Positions 1-7,473 of a stretch of DNA of 35,502 nt are shown piece after piece (the stretch's first letter is position 1; each line of letters begins with the position of its first letter). The notes below the pieces were generated by a model. It searched no databases, was not told the DNA's origin, and worked only from the letters and a program-made list of their open reading frames with translations. The position numbers and the translations under genes were made by a program. Source of the stretch: Clostridiales bacterium (GTDB lineage Bacteria; Bacillota; Clostridia; Lachnospirales; Lachnospiraceae); NCBI GenBank assembly GCA_018366495.1, contig JAGZHZ010000024.1, positions 1-35,502 of the forward strand. Reading direction: 5' to 3'.

Positions 1-99
1 GTAGAGGCGTTGTGGCAACGCCTATGAGAATACGTGTGGTCTAATAGTCACGCGCTATTCTCATGAAGCCCCCACTTCTGTAAGTGGTGGGTAGTTCAC
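1..99 (+). mobile_element. Right end of an IS200/IS605-type TnpB element with omega RNA 3' scaffold (partial)
   Basis: The first 99 bases form a chain of hairpins and encode no protein. There is an 8-bp perfect stem at 5-12/16-23, a 9-bp stem at 24-32/56-64 with an inner 4-bp helix (33-36/49-52), and a 6-bp stem at 72-77/82-87 with a CTGT loop. A GGGTAGTTCAC stretch follows and ends at 99. A terminal hairpin followed by a TTCAC-type cleavage site is typical of the right ends of IS200/IS605 elements that carry tnpB, where the same DNA encodes the omega RNA scaffold. tnpB itself would lie upstream, outside the window. By family logic, the sequence from about 100 onward would serve as the guide. 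The call rests on structure and remembered end sequences; it could instead be a solo remnant. Confidence 0.6.
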
Positions 100-141
100 A
101 CGGGTATTTTCTGTATTATCAGAAAATGTAATAGGAAAGGC

Positions 142-169
142 ACTTTTTATAAAATAGATACATAAGATA
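142..169 (+). promoter_or_regulatory. Sigma-K/sigma-E-type promoter of sigK
   Basis: An AC at 142-143 is followed by exactly 17 bases and then CATAAGATA at 161-169. This fits the mother-cell sigma-K consensus AC-N17-CATANNNTA; the sigma-E -10 element is similar. Transcription would start near 176, about 20 bases before the TTG start of sigK. This suggests autoregulation, as known for sigK genes. No good sigma-A promoter is seen in the gap. Confidence 0.6.
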
Positions 170-195
170 TAATAAAACCACTTAGAGGAGCTTTT

Positions 196-813
196 TTGAA
201 AACATTTCCAAAACCGCTTACAGCTAAGGAAGAAAAAGAATATCTCCGGAAATATCAAGAAGGCGATATGGAGGCAAAAAGGATTTTGATTGAGCGCAAT
301 CTAAGATTGGTTGCCCATGTAGTCAAAAAATATCAAGGGGCGGAAGAAGAGAACGATGACTTGATCTCAATCGGAACGATTGGCTTGATTAAAGCAGTCT
401 CCACATTTGATTCTGGAAAAAATAATCGCCTTGCCACTTATGCGGCAAGATGTATAGAAAATGAACTTTTGATGATGTTTCGTATGAAAAAGAAAACGAC
501 AAAAGAGGTTTCCCTGTATGATCCGATTGGAACCGATAAGGAAGGGAATGAAATCAGTCTGTTTGACATTATTGAGGGAGAAAACATAGATATCATTGAA
601 AAAATGGAGTTTGAGAACAAGGTAGAGAAATTGTATCAGCTGCTGGAAGAAGTGCTGAGCGAGAGGGAAAAGAAAGTGATACGCCTGCGCTACGGTGTCT
701 GCGGCGCGGAGGAGATGACACAGAGAGAGATTGCACATCAGCTTGGTATCTCACGTTCTTATGTGTCACGAATTGAAAAAAATGCGCTTGAAAAATTAAA
801 AAAGAGGTTTTAA
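196..813 (+). CDS. sigK: Sporulation sigma factor sigma-K, no pro-sequence
   Basis: This is an RNA polymerase sigma-70-family factor for late mother-cell sporulation genes (coat and spore maturation). Region 2 is clear (DLISIGTIGLIKAV near residue 56 and LATYAARCIENE near 79). Region 4 ends in a helix-turn-helix (TQREIAHQLGISRSYVSRIE, residues about 176-195). The start is TTG with AGAGGAG at 184-190 upstream. The frame is closed by a stop at 163-165, so there is no room for the roughly 20-residue hydrophobic pro-sequence of Bacillus pro-sigma-K. The mature-type beginning (TFPKPLT) resembles Clostridioides difficile SigK, which also lacks a pro-sequence. The gene is continuous, not split by a skin-type element, and an IS605-like end lies about 100 bp upstream. 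Sigma-E is the closest alternative, but the N-terminus and length favour sigma-K. Confidence 0.88.
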   Translation: MKTFPKPLTAKEEKEYLRKYQEGDMEAKRILIERNLRLVAHVVKKYQGAEEENDDLISIGTIGLIKAVSTFDSGKNNRLATYAARCIENELLMMFRMKKKTTKEVSLYDPIGTDKEGNEISLFDIIEGENIDIIEKMEFENKVEKLYQLLEEVLSEREKKVIRLRYGVCGAEEMTQREIAHQLGISRSYVSRIEKNALEKLKKRF

Positions 814-847
814 AATAAAAAACAGCAATACGAAACAGGTGATAAAA

Positions 848-1504
848 ATGATTTATTTATATGAAGATTCAAGGCAGCTAACTGACTCAGAAGCGTTTTT
901 TTTATATTCTGCATTTCCGGAAGCAATCAGACAGAGAATAGATGAAATAAAAAATCGAGAACGAAAAATGGAGCGTGTGACCTGTTACACGCTTCTTGTT
1001 CGTGCGCTCTGTGAAGAGTATGGATTAAAAAAAGAAGAGATTCGCATTGAGAATGGCAAATATGGGAAGCCACTTTTGACGGGTATGTCGGAAATCTTTT
1101 TTAATCTAAGTCACAGCGATAGCAGAGCGGTGTGCGTGACAGGCAGACAGGAAAATGGAATTGATCTGCAAAAGAGAATTTCTTTTCAGGAAAAGTTAAA
1201 ACAGCGCATCTGCTGCGACAGTGAAAAGAAGAGGATAGATTGCTGCCATTCAGAGGAAGAGAAAGACTGGATGATGACAAAAATATGGACGGCAAAAGAA
1301 GCATATCTGAAAAAAAAGGGGACAGGTATCCGAGAAGATCTGAGATTTTTGGAGACAGAGAAGGAACAAGAGGATTTTTGGTATTTAAATGGCGAAACGA
1401 TTAAGTTTTGGAAACGGGATCAATTTATTCTGGCTGTATGCAGCAAAGAAGAAATGAAAACGATAAAAACGGTCGAATTTGCCAGTCTGATGAGACAAGT
1501 TTGA
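848..1504 (+). CDS. Sfp-type 4'-phosphopantetheinyl transferase
   Basis: Transfers the phosphopantetheine arm of CoA to a conserved serine of carrier proteins (acyl, peptidyl or aryl carriers). Diagnostic motifs are FNLSHS near residue 86, NGIDLQ near 104 (Mg-binding Asp) and WTAKEAYLKKKGTG near 151, which holds the W-x-x-KEA catalytic motif of the Sfp/AcpT superfamily. At 218 residues it is normal for the Sfp class and too long for AcpS. I chose ATG 848, five bases after AGGTGA (837-842); a GTG at 839 is in frame but overlaps that site. It lies 34 bp after sigK with no visible promoter, so it is probably cotranscribed. No NRPS or PKS is in the window, so its carrier substrate is unknown. Confidence 0.88.
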   Translation: MIYLYEDSRQLTDSEAFFLYSAFPEAIRQRIDEIKNRERKMERVTCYTLLVRALCEEYGLKKEEIRIENGKYGKPLLTGMSEIFFNLSHSDSRAVCVTGRQENGIDLQKRISFQEKLKQRICCDSEKKRIDCCHSEEEKDWMMTKIWTAKEAYLKKKGTGIREDLRFLETEKEQEDFWYLNGETIKFWKRDQFILAVCSKEEMKTIKTVEFASLMRQV

Positions 1505-1563
1505 CGGATGGGGAACGGTAAAGATAAATACAGCTCAATACAGGAAGGGAGAAAAAATTCAAT

Positions 1564-2061
1564 ATGGCGAAGAAAAAAAATGAGGCTTCGGTGAAGACAA
1601 ATGCAATGCGGATTGTGGAGAGTGCAGGAATTCCATTTCAAACACGGGAATATGAAGTGAATGAGGAGGATTTGTCAGGCGTACATGCTGCACAGATGAT
1701 CGGAATGCCATGTGAACAAGTATTTAAGACGCTTGTTCTGAGGGGAGAAAAAACAGGATATTTTGTGTGCTGTATTCCAGTAGATATGGAATTGGATTTA
1801 AAAAAGGTTGCAAAGGCAGCAGGCGATAAAAAGGCAGAAATGATTCCTATGAAAGACTTGTTTTCTGTGACAGGATACATCAGAGGCGGTTGCTCTCCGA
1901 TTGGAATGAAAAAGAAATTTCCGACGTATCTGGATGAGACAGCGCAGCTGTTTGAAGAGATTGCTGTCAGCGCTGGGAAAAGAGGGGAACAGATTTTGAT
2001 CCATCCGGATGCGCTCACAGAACTGACAGATGGAAAATATGCTGACTTAATCAGAGAATAG
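1564..2061 (+). CDS. ybaK: YbaK/ProX-type aminoacyl-tRNA deacylase (Cys-tRNA(Pro) type)
   Basis: A translational-fidelity enzyme that hydrolyses mischarged aminoacyl-tRNA in trans; the closest known class clears Cys-tRNA(Pro). At 165 residues it has the usual single-domain length. Motifs of the family are present in order: HAAQMIG, CEQVFKTLVLRG, IPVDMELDLKKVAKAAGDKKAE, TGYIRGGCSPIG and AVSAGKRGEQILI. The GG-[CV]-SP-x-G loop and the basic KKA segment are typical of YbaK rather than of the ProRS editing domain. It starts at ATG 1564 after a purine-rich stretch (1542-1551) and sits 10 bp before the next gene, implying cotranscription. Confidence 0.88.
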   Translation: MAKKKNEASVKTNAMRIVESAGIPFQTREYEVNEEDLSGVHAAQMIGMPCEQVFKTLVLRGEKTGYFVCCIPVDMELDLKKVAKAAGDKKAEMIPMKDLFSVTGYIRGGCSPIGMKKKFPTYLDETAQLFEEIAVSAGKRGEQILIHPDALTELTDGKYADLIRE

Positions 2062-2071
2062 GGGAATTAAA

Positions 2072-2311
2072 ATGCGGAAAATGGAATTTAAAATGGAAAG
2101 ACCAAACCTTGTGAAAGAGGGACAGGACGTAGAGGTGACAGAGAGCCAGCTTCCAACAAGCTATTATTATACAATTTTGCCTGCTGTGGGAATGTCAGGC
2201 AACTATCAGTTTCGAGAACGCCTCAAAAGCAGAAAAGGAGTGGTGCAGGAGATCAAGGAGACACCGAGAGGTTATTATGTGATTGTAGCATTTGACGAGG
2301 AAGAGGTATAG
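2072..2311 (+). CDS. Small conserved-looking protein of unknown function
   Basis: A 79-residue acidic/basic protein that I cannot assign. It is soluble-looking, with no membrane segment, signal peptide or cysteines. The C-terminal half (roughly RKGVVQEIKETPRGYYVIVAFDEEE) looks like a small beta-rich fold. An ATG at 2072 follows GGGGA (2061-2065). It is placed 10 bp after ybaK and probably translated from the same mRNA. An inverted repeat AAGAGGT/ACCTCTT (2301-2320) overlaps its stop codon but has no U-tract. Confidence 0.7.
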   Translation: MRKMEFKMERPNLVKEGQDVEVTESQLPTSYYYTILPAVGMSGNYQFRERLKSRKGVVQEIKETPRGYYVIVAFDEEEV

Positions 2312-2356
2312 AAACCTCTTTCTCAAAAGAATAAAAATAGAAAATGTCAAAAAAAG

Positions 2357-2385
2357 TTGATCTTTTCACAGAAAAGCGTTACAAT
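2357..2385 (+). promoter_or_regulatory. Sigma-A promoter for the comM-like gene
   Basis: TTGATC (2357-2362), a 17-base spacer and TACAAT (2380-2385). The predicted start near 2392 gives a leader of about 130 bases ahead of the TTG start at 2523. The leader contains the palindromic unit described next. Confidence 0.6.
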
Positions 2386-2403
2386 AAAATCAAAATCAAT
2401 TAC

Positions 2404-2464
2404 CCACTGCTTAGCTGGTAAACAGTTTGAAGCAGTGGTTTAAAATCAATTCATGGCGTTCGCC
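2404..2464 (-). repeat. Palindromic unit resembling an IS605/omega RNA right end, in the comM-like leader
   Basis: Contains a perfect 9-bp inverted repeat, CCACTGCTT (2404-2412) and AAGCAGTGG (2430-2438), and a second small palindrome GGCG-TT-CGCC (2455-2464). Read on the - strand the order is: GGCG hairpin, CATGAA, CCACTGCTT hairpin, GGGTAATTGA. This mirrors the order at 5-99 on the + strand: GGCGTTG hairpin, CATGAA, CCACTT hairpin, GGGTAGTTCAC. A 10-bp direct repeat AAAATCAATT (2392-2401 and 2442-2451) brackets the main hairpin. It may be a solo IS605-like end or a small palindromic repeat family, and would also fold in the mRNA leader. Confidence 0.4.
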
Positions 2465-2522
2465 GTTTATTTCCAAAAATAAAAAGAAAAACAAAATAAA
2501 AAATAGAGAAAGGATGATGTGA

Positions 2523-4040
2523 TTGTTCAGTACATCATATTCGGCAGTTCTCTGCGGTGTGGAGAGCTGTCCGGTTTGCGTTGAAGCAGATGTCACGAAT
2601 GGACTTCCGACATTTCAGATGGTGGGATATCTGGCTTCAGAGGTGAGGGAAGCGCAGGAACGGGTCAGGACTGCGATACGCAATTCTGGAATTTTACTTT
2701 CGCCTAAGAAAGTGACAATCAATCTGGCGCCCGCAGATTTAAGAAAGGAAGGATCTGGTTTTGACCTGCCGATTGCGGCAGCAGTTCTGGCAGCATATGG
2801 ATACTTTTCAACGAAGGATTTAGAGCATATTTTTATTGCGGGAGAACTGAGTCTTGGCGGGGAAGTCAATCCAATCAAAGGGATTTTGCCGTTGGTGGAT
2901 GGAGCAAAAAAGGCAGGATATCATACTTGTATGATTCCAAAAGAAAATGAAAGAGAGGGGGCGATGATTTCAGATATGGAAGTGATAGGGGTCTCTGATC
3001 TAAAGGCGATGATCCGCCATTTTCAGGGGGAAAAGAAAATAGAACCATGTTGTCAGCAGGAAGAATACAGATGGGAAACGGATACAACGGATGATTTTTG
3101 CGAAGTAAACGGACAGGAAACTTTAAAACGTGCAGCAGAGATTGCAGTGAGCGGAATGCACCATTTTTTGATGATTGGACCGCCGGGAGCAGGAAAATCC
3201 ATGATTGCAAAAAGGATTCCCTCTATTCTGCCTGATATAACCCTGGAAGAAAGTCTGGAAATTTCAAAGATCTACAGTGTGTCTGGTCTGCTATCGCCAG
3301 AAGCCCCTCTTTTAAAGAAAAGACCGTTCCGTGCCCCACATCACACGATCACGCCGCAGGCATTAATCGGTGGGGGAAAAAATCCAAAACCTGGGGAGAT
3401 CAGCCTTGCACATAGAGGCGTTTTGTTTCTGGATGAATTGACAGAATTTCAAAAAACGACACTGGAAGTGCTACGTCAGCCTTTGGAAGATAAAAAAGTA
3501 TGTATATCGAGACTGGGCGGGATCTATACATTTCCGGCAGATACGATGCTGATCGGAGCGATGAACCCATGTAAATGCGGCTATTATCCAGATCGGGAAC
3601 GATGCAGCTGTACAGAAAGAGAAGTACGGCGCTATCAGCAGAAATTGAGCCATCCTTTTTTAGACCGTATGGATATCAGTGTAAAGGCAGAAGAAGTTTC
3701 TTACTGTGATTTACAGGCAAAAAAAGAGGCAGAATGTTCCAGACAGATCAAAGAGCGTGTGGAGCAGGCACAAGAAAGACAGAGAAGACGGTATCAGGGA
3801 ACCCATTTTATGTTTAATTCGGATTTAAATGCGGCGGGGATTCAGCAGTACTGCGTTATGACGTCAGAAGCTTCAAAACTGCTGGAGCAATCATTCGAAA
3901 AATTAAAAATCAGTGCAAGATCGTACCATAAACTGATCAAAGTAGCGCAGACAGCCGCAGATCTGGAGGGAACGAAAAAAATAGAAAAGCGTCATATCGC
4001 AGAGGCAATCTGTTATCGAATGTCTCAGCAGATCTATTGA
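2523..4040 (+). CDS. comM: YifB/ComM-family Mg-chelatase-like AAA+ ATPase
   Basis: A hexameric AAA+ ATPase. ComM in Gram-negatives is a helicase that extends branch migration during natural transformation; the role in Firmicutes is inferred by homology. The N-terminal ChlI-like domain shows GSGFDLPIAAAVLA near residue 79. Walker A is GPPGAGKS near 219, followed by FRAPHHTITPQALIGGG near 268 and Walker B VLFLDEL near 299. A C-terminal Mg-chelatase domain ends the 505-residue protein, the normal full length. The start is TTG 2523 with AGGAT about 8 bases upstream; no in-frame ATG is better placed. It is followed 52 bp later by dprA, the usual neighbour and a DNA-uptake partner. Confidence 0.92.
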   Translation: MFSTSYSAVLCGVESCPVCVEADVTNGLPTFQMVGYLASEVREAQERVRTAIRNSGILLSPKKVTINLAPADLRKEGSGFDLPIAAAVLAAYGYFSTKDLEHIFIAGELSLGGEVNPIKGILPLVDGAKKAGYHTCMIPKENEREGAMISDMEVIGVSDLKAMIRHFQGEKKIEPCCQQEEYRWETDTTDDFCEVNGQETLKRAAEIAVSGMHHFLMIGPPGAGKSMIAKRIPSILPDITLEESLEISKIYSVSGLLSPEAPLLKKRPFRAPHHTITPQALIGGGKNPKPGEISLAHRGVLFLDELTEFQKTTLEVLRQPLEDKKVCISRLGGIYTFPADTMLIGAMNPCKCGYYPDRERCSCTEREVRRYQQKLSHPFLDRMDISVKAEEVSYCDLQAKKEAECSRQIKERVEQAQERQRRRYQGTHFMFNSDLNAAGIQQYCVMTSEASKLLEQSFEKLKISARSYHKLIKVAQTAADLEGTKKIEKRHIAEAICYRMSQQIY

Positions 4041-4092
4041 TAGAGAGAATGGGCAAAAATCAACTTAGTGAAACAGCGAAAAAGGAGGAAAT

Positions 4093-5181
4093 ATGGAAGC
4101 AGAAAAAATGGAATCGTATTGGCTTTGGCTTTGCAGTCTGGAAGATATCACAGCAAAAAAGAAAGAAAAACTGTTAAAACTTTTTAGAACACCCTTGGAA
4201 ATTTATCAGGCAAAAAGGGAAGTACTTGAAAAACTGCATATCTTAAAAGAATGGGAGATTGAGAAAATTCTAAAAAAACAGGAAAATCCGTATGAAGTTT
4301 ATCATAGACAGAAAGAAAAAGGAATAAAATTTATCAGCCGGGAACATGAAACGTTTCCAAAACGGCTTTTGAAAATTTCAGATATACCGTTTGGGTTATT
4401 TTTTAAGGGAAAGCTTCCGGATGAAGGAAAAAAAGCTGCCGCAGTGGTGGGCGCGCGGGCGTGTACTTATGCGGGACAGGCTCTGGCGGCTCAGATTGGG
4501 GAAGAACTGGCGCAGGCTGATGTAGAAGTGATCAGCGGGATGGCGCGCGGAATTGACGGATGTGCTCAGCAGGCAGCATTAAATGCAGGCGGCGTTTCTT
4601 TTGGAATCTTAGGAAGCGGAGTTGATCTCATCTATCCGCCGGAGCATAGAAACTTATATGAGGCTCTTTCAAGAGCAGGCGGTGTGATCTCTGAATTTCC
4701 TCCGGGAAGTCCGCCGATTGGCAGCCATTTTCCGAGACGCAATCGTTTGATCAGCGGTCTTACAGATTTTTTAATTGTTGTGGAGGCAAGAGAGAGGAGC
4801 GGCAGTCTCATTACGGTAGACTGTGCGTTGGAGCAGGGGAAAGATGTCTACGCTGTTCCGGGCAGACCAAGCGATGCACTGAGCAGAGGATGCAACCGTC
4901 TGATTGCTCAAGGGAGCGGAATTTTTTCATCTGTAAGGCAAGTTTTGGAAGAACAAGGGGTTTTCTGCGAAAATATAAAGAAAAAAGAAAAAAAACAGAT
5001 TAGGCTTGCAACAAAAGAGAATATGGTGTATAGTTGTCTCGATTTACGTCCAAAAAGTCTGCAGCAGATCCTGAATGAGACAACATTATCTTTCGATGAG
5101 ACAATAGAAATTTTACTTGGACTGCAGATGAAAAAAGTGATTTTAGAAGTGGATAAAAACTATTATCAGAGAGTATTATAA
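4093..5181 (+). CDS. dprA: DNA-processing protein DprA (Smf)
   Basis: Loads RecA on incoming single-stranded DNA during transformation. The Rossmann-like DprA domain is obvious: AAVVGARACTYAG near residue 116, ISGMARGIDGCAQQAAL near 147, LGSGVDLIYPPEHR near 171 and SEFPPGSPPIGSHFPRRNRLISGL near 199. At the C-terminus, residues about 300-362 form a winged-helix domain (MVYSCLDLRPKSLQQI). The N-terminal 80 residues look like the SAM/HhH-like domain. At 362 residues it is full length. ATG 4093 is preceded by AAAGGAGG. It is probably cotranscribed with the comM-like gene and topA. No other competence genes are in the window. Confidence 0.95.
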   Translation: MEAEKMESYWLWLCSLEDITAKKKEKLLKLFRTPLEIYQAKREVLEKLHILKEWEIEKILKKQENPYEVYHRQKEKGIKFISREHETFPKRLLKISDIPFGLFFKGKLPDEGKKAAAVVGARACTYAGQALAAQIGEELAQADVEVISGMARGIDGCAQQAALNAGGVSFGILGSGVDLIYPPEHRNLYEALSRAGGVISEFPPGSPPIGSHFPRRNRLISGLTDFLIVVEARERSGSLITVDCALEQGKDVYAVPGRPSDALSRGCNRLIAQGSGIFSSVRQVLEEQGVFCENIKKKEKKQIRLATKENMVYSCLDLRPKSLQQILNETTLSFDETIEILLGLQMKKVILEVDKNYYQRVL

Positions 5182-5210
5182 AAAATTATAAAAGAATTTT
5201 GGAGGTTTAT

Positions 5211-7301
5211 ATGTCAAAATATCTGGTGATTGTGGAATCACCGACGAAAGTAAAAACCATTAAAAAATTTTTGGGGACAAATTATGAAGTGGTTGCCTCA
5301 AATGGTCATGTGAGAGATCTGCCAAAGAGCCAGATGGGAATTGATATAGAACATGATTACGAGCCAAAATATATTACGATCCGAGGAAAAGGAGACATTC
5401 TTGCGATGCTCCGAAAGGAAGCAAAAAAAGCAGAAAAAGTATACCTCGCAACTGACCCTGACCGAGAAGGGGAAGCAATTTCCTGGCATCTGTCAAACGC
5501 TCTGAAATTGGATGAGAAAAAGGGACACCGCATTACATTTAATGAAATTACAAAAAAGGCAGTGAAAGAATCATTAAAAAATGCCAGGGAAATCGACATG
5601 AATCTTGTCAATGCACAACAGGCCAGAAGAGTGGTAGATCGAATGGTAGGATATAAGATCAGTCCTGTATTGTGGGCAAAGGTCAAAAGAGGGCTGAGCG
5701 CCGGACGTGTACAGTCTGTAGCTTTGCGCATCATAGCGGACAGAGAAGATGAGATCAATGCTTTTATTGCGGAGGAATACTGGACTTTAGATGCTTCTTT
5801 TGCCGTGAAAGGAGAAAAGAAACCTCTTCTTGCAAAGTTTTACGGGACAGAGAAGGAAAAACTTGTCATCCGATCAAAAGAAGAAATGGATAAGATCATA
5901 GATCAGATAAAAGAATCTTCTTTTTCTGTCAGTGATATAAAAAAAGGAGAGCGCATTAAAAAAGCGCCCCTGCCATTTACGACAAGCACACTGCAGCAGG
6001 AAGCTTCAAAAGTATTAAATTTTTCTACGCAAAAGACAATGCGGTTGGCGCAGCAGCTTTATGAGGGAATTGACATTAAAGGAAATGGGACAGTCGGATT
6101 GATTACATATCTGCGTACTGATTCCACACGAATTTCAGAAGAAGCAGACCGCTCGGCAAGAGAATTTATTGAAAAAAATTATGGTTCAGAATACACAGCG
6201 CAGGAAACTCAGGAAAAGAAAAACAGTCAGAAAATACAGGATGCTCATGAAGCGATCCGTCCTTCTGATGTAGAGAGAACACCTCTTTCCATGAAAGAAT
6301 CATTGTCGCGAGATCAGTATCGGCTGTATCATTTAATATGGAAACGATTTGTTGCAAGCAGAATGGAGAATACACGATATGAGACTACTTCCGTAAAGAT
6401 TGCGGCAAAAGGAAAAGAAGAGACCTATCAGTTTACTGTGGCAGCGTCTAAGATTTTATTTGATGGATTCCGGGCTGTCTACACAGATGACACGGATGAA
6501 AAAGCAGAAAATAACGTATTGCTTGGCACACTTTCCAAAGATACGGTTTTAAACCTGAAAGATCTGGAAGAAAAACAGCATTTTACACAGCCGCCGGCAC
6601 ATTATACGGAAGCAGCTCTTGTCAAGACGCTGGAGGAACTTGGAATTGGGCGTCCAAGTACGTATGCGCCTACGATCACGACAATTATTGCAAGAAGATA
6701 TGTGGCAAAAGAAAATAAAAATCTGTACCTGACAGAGCTTGGAGAAGTTGTCAATAATATTATGAAAGAAGCGTTTCCGAGCATTGTGGACGTCAATTTT
6801 ACAGCCAATATGGAAATGCTGCTGGATAAGGTCGGAGAGGGCGTTGTGAACTGGAAGACGGTAGTACGGAATTTTTATCCAGATTTAAAAGAGGCAGTTG
6901 ACCATGCGGAAGCAGAGTTGGAAAAAGTAAAGATTGAAGATGAAACGACAGATGTGATATGTGAATTTTGCGGAAGAAATATGGTGATCAAATATGGTCC
7001 TCACGGTAGATTTTTAGCGTGCCCCGGATTTCCAGAATGTAAAAATACAAAGCCATATCTGGAGAAAATAGGAATTTCATGTCCGCAGTGCGGAAAAGAA
7101 ATTGTACTCAGAAAGACAAAAAAGGGAAGAAAGTATTATGGATGTGAGAATAATTCGGAATGTGATTTCATGACATGGCAGAAGCCTTCAAATGAAAAAT
7201 GTCCAAATTGTGGAAAAATTTTACTTGAAAAAGGAAATAAACTGGTCTGTATCGACGAACAATGCGGATATGTAAAAAATAAACCGAAAAAAGAAGAATA
7301 A
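5211..7301 (+). CDS. topA: DNA topoisomerase I (type IA)
   Basis: Relaxes negative supercoils by a type IA strand-passage reaction. The TOPRIM domain opens the protein (YLVIVESPTKVKTIKKFLG, SNGHVRDLPK, then the acidic ATDPDREGEAISWHL). The nucleophilic tyrosine is Tyr300 in TYLRTDSTRISE. Three C-terminal zinc-ribbon units follow (CEFCGRNM..CPGFPEC, CPQCGKEI..CENNSEC, CPNCGKIL..CIDEQC). I placed the start at ATG 5211, six bases after GGAGG (5201-5205), rather than at an in-frame TTG inside that site. The 696-residue length is typical. It lies 29 bp after dprA and is closed by a strong terminator. Confidence 0.96.
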   Translation: MSKYLVIVESPTKVKTIKKFLGTNYEVVASNGHVRDLPKSQMGIDIEHDYEPKYITIRGKGDILAMLRKEAKKAEKVYLATDPDREGEAISWHLSNALKLDEKKGHRITFNEITKKAVKESLKNAREIDMNLVNAQQARRVVDRMVGYKISPVLWAKVKRGLSAGRVQSVALRIIADREDEINAFIAEEYWTLDASFAVKGEKKPLLAKFYGTEKEKLVIRSKEEMDKIIDQIKESSFSVSDIKKGERIKKAPLPFTTSTLQQEASKVLNFSTQKTMRLAQQLYEGIDIKGNGTVGLITYLRTDSTRISEEADRSAREFIEKNYGSEYTAQETQEKKNSQKIQDAHEAIRPSDVERTPLSMKESLSRDQYRLYHLIWKRFVASRMENTRYETTSVKIAAKGKEETYQFTVAASKILFDGFRAVYTDDTDEKAENNVLLGTLSKDTVLNLKDLEEKQHFTQPPAHYTEAALVKTLEELGIGRPSTYAPTITTIIARRYVAKENKNLYLTELGEVVNNIMKEAFPSIVDVNFTANMEMLLDKVGEGVVNWKTVVRNFYPDLKEAVDHAEAELEKVKIEDETTDVICEFCGRNMVIKYGPHGRFLACPGFPECKNTKPYLEKIGISCPQCGKEIVLRKTKKGRKYYGCENNSECDFMTWQKPSNEKCPNCGKILLEKGNKLVCIDEQCGYVKNKPKKEE

Positions 7302-7307
7302 TACAGA

Positions 7308-7337
7308 AAAAGGTGCTGTTCCGGCAGCACCTTTTTT
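7308..7337 (+). terminator. Rho-independent terminator after topA
   Basis: A perfect 8-bp stem AGGTGCTG/CAGCACCT (7311-7318/7325-7332), flanked by A and T runs with U-tract 7332-7337. It ends the comM-dprA-topA transcript. Confidence 0.93.
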
Positions 7338-7397
7338 ATGTGGTGTCTGAATTATCTTGAATACCAAGAAAAAATCATATTATTTTTATAATTGTCG

Positions 7398-7426
7398 TTG
7401 AAAATTCAAAAATTATGTGATAATAT
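7398..7426 (+). promoter_or_regulatory. Sigma-A promoter of codY
   Basis: TTGAAA (7398-7403), 17-base spacer, TAATAT (7421-7426). Predicted start near 7433, 41 bases before the codY ATG. I looked for a CodY box (AATTTTCWGAAAATT) over the promoter and found no convincing match. Confidence 0.65.
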
Positions 7427-7473
7427 AAAAAATAGAAGCAAGAGTGCAGTGGTTCTAAGAATGGAGGGATAAT

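Noticed and set aside
107..126. Terminator formed by TTTTCTG/CAGAAAA
   Set aside because: The stem has few GC pairs and no following T run, so termination is unlikely.
61..258. Minus-strand open frame over the IS end and the sigK start
   Set aside because: Overlaps omega RNA-like hairpins, the sigK promoter and the sigK 5' end; no credible start signal.
7400..7414. Possible CodY box in the codY promoter
   Set aside because: The best A/T-rich alignment has too many mismatches to AATTTTCWGAAAATT to claim autoregulation.
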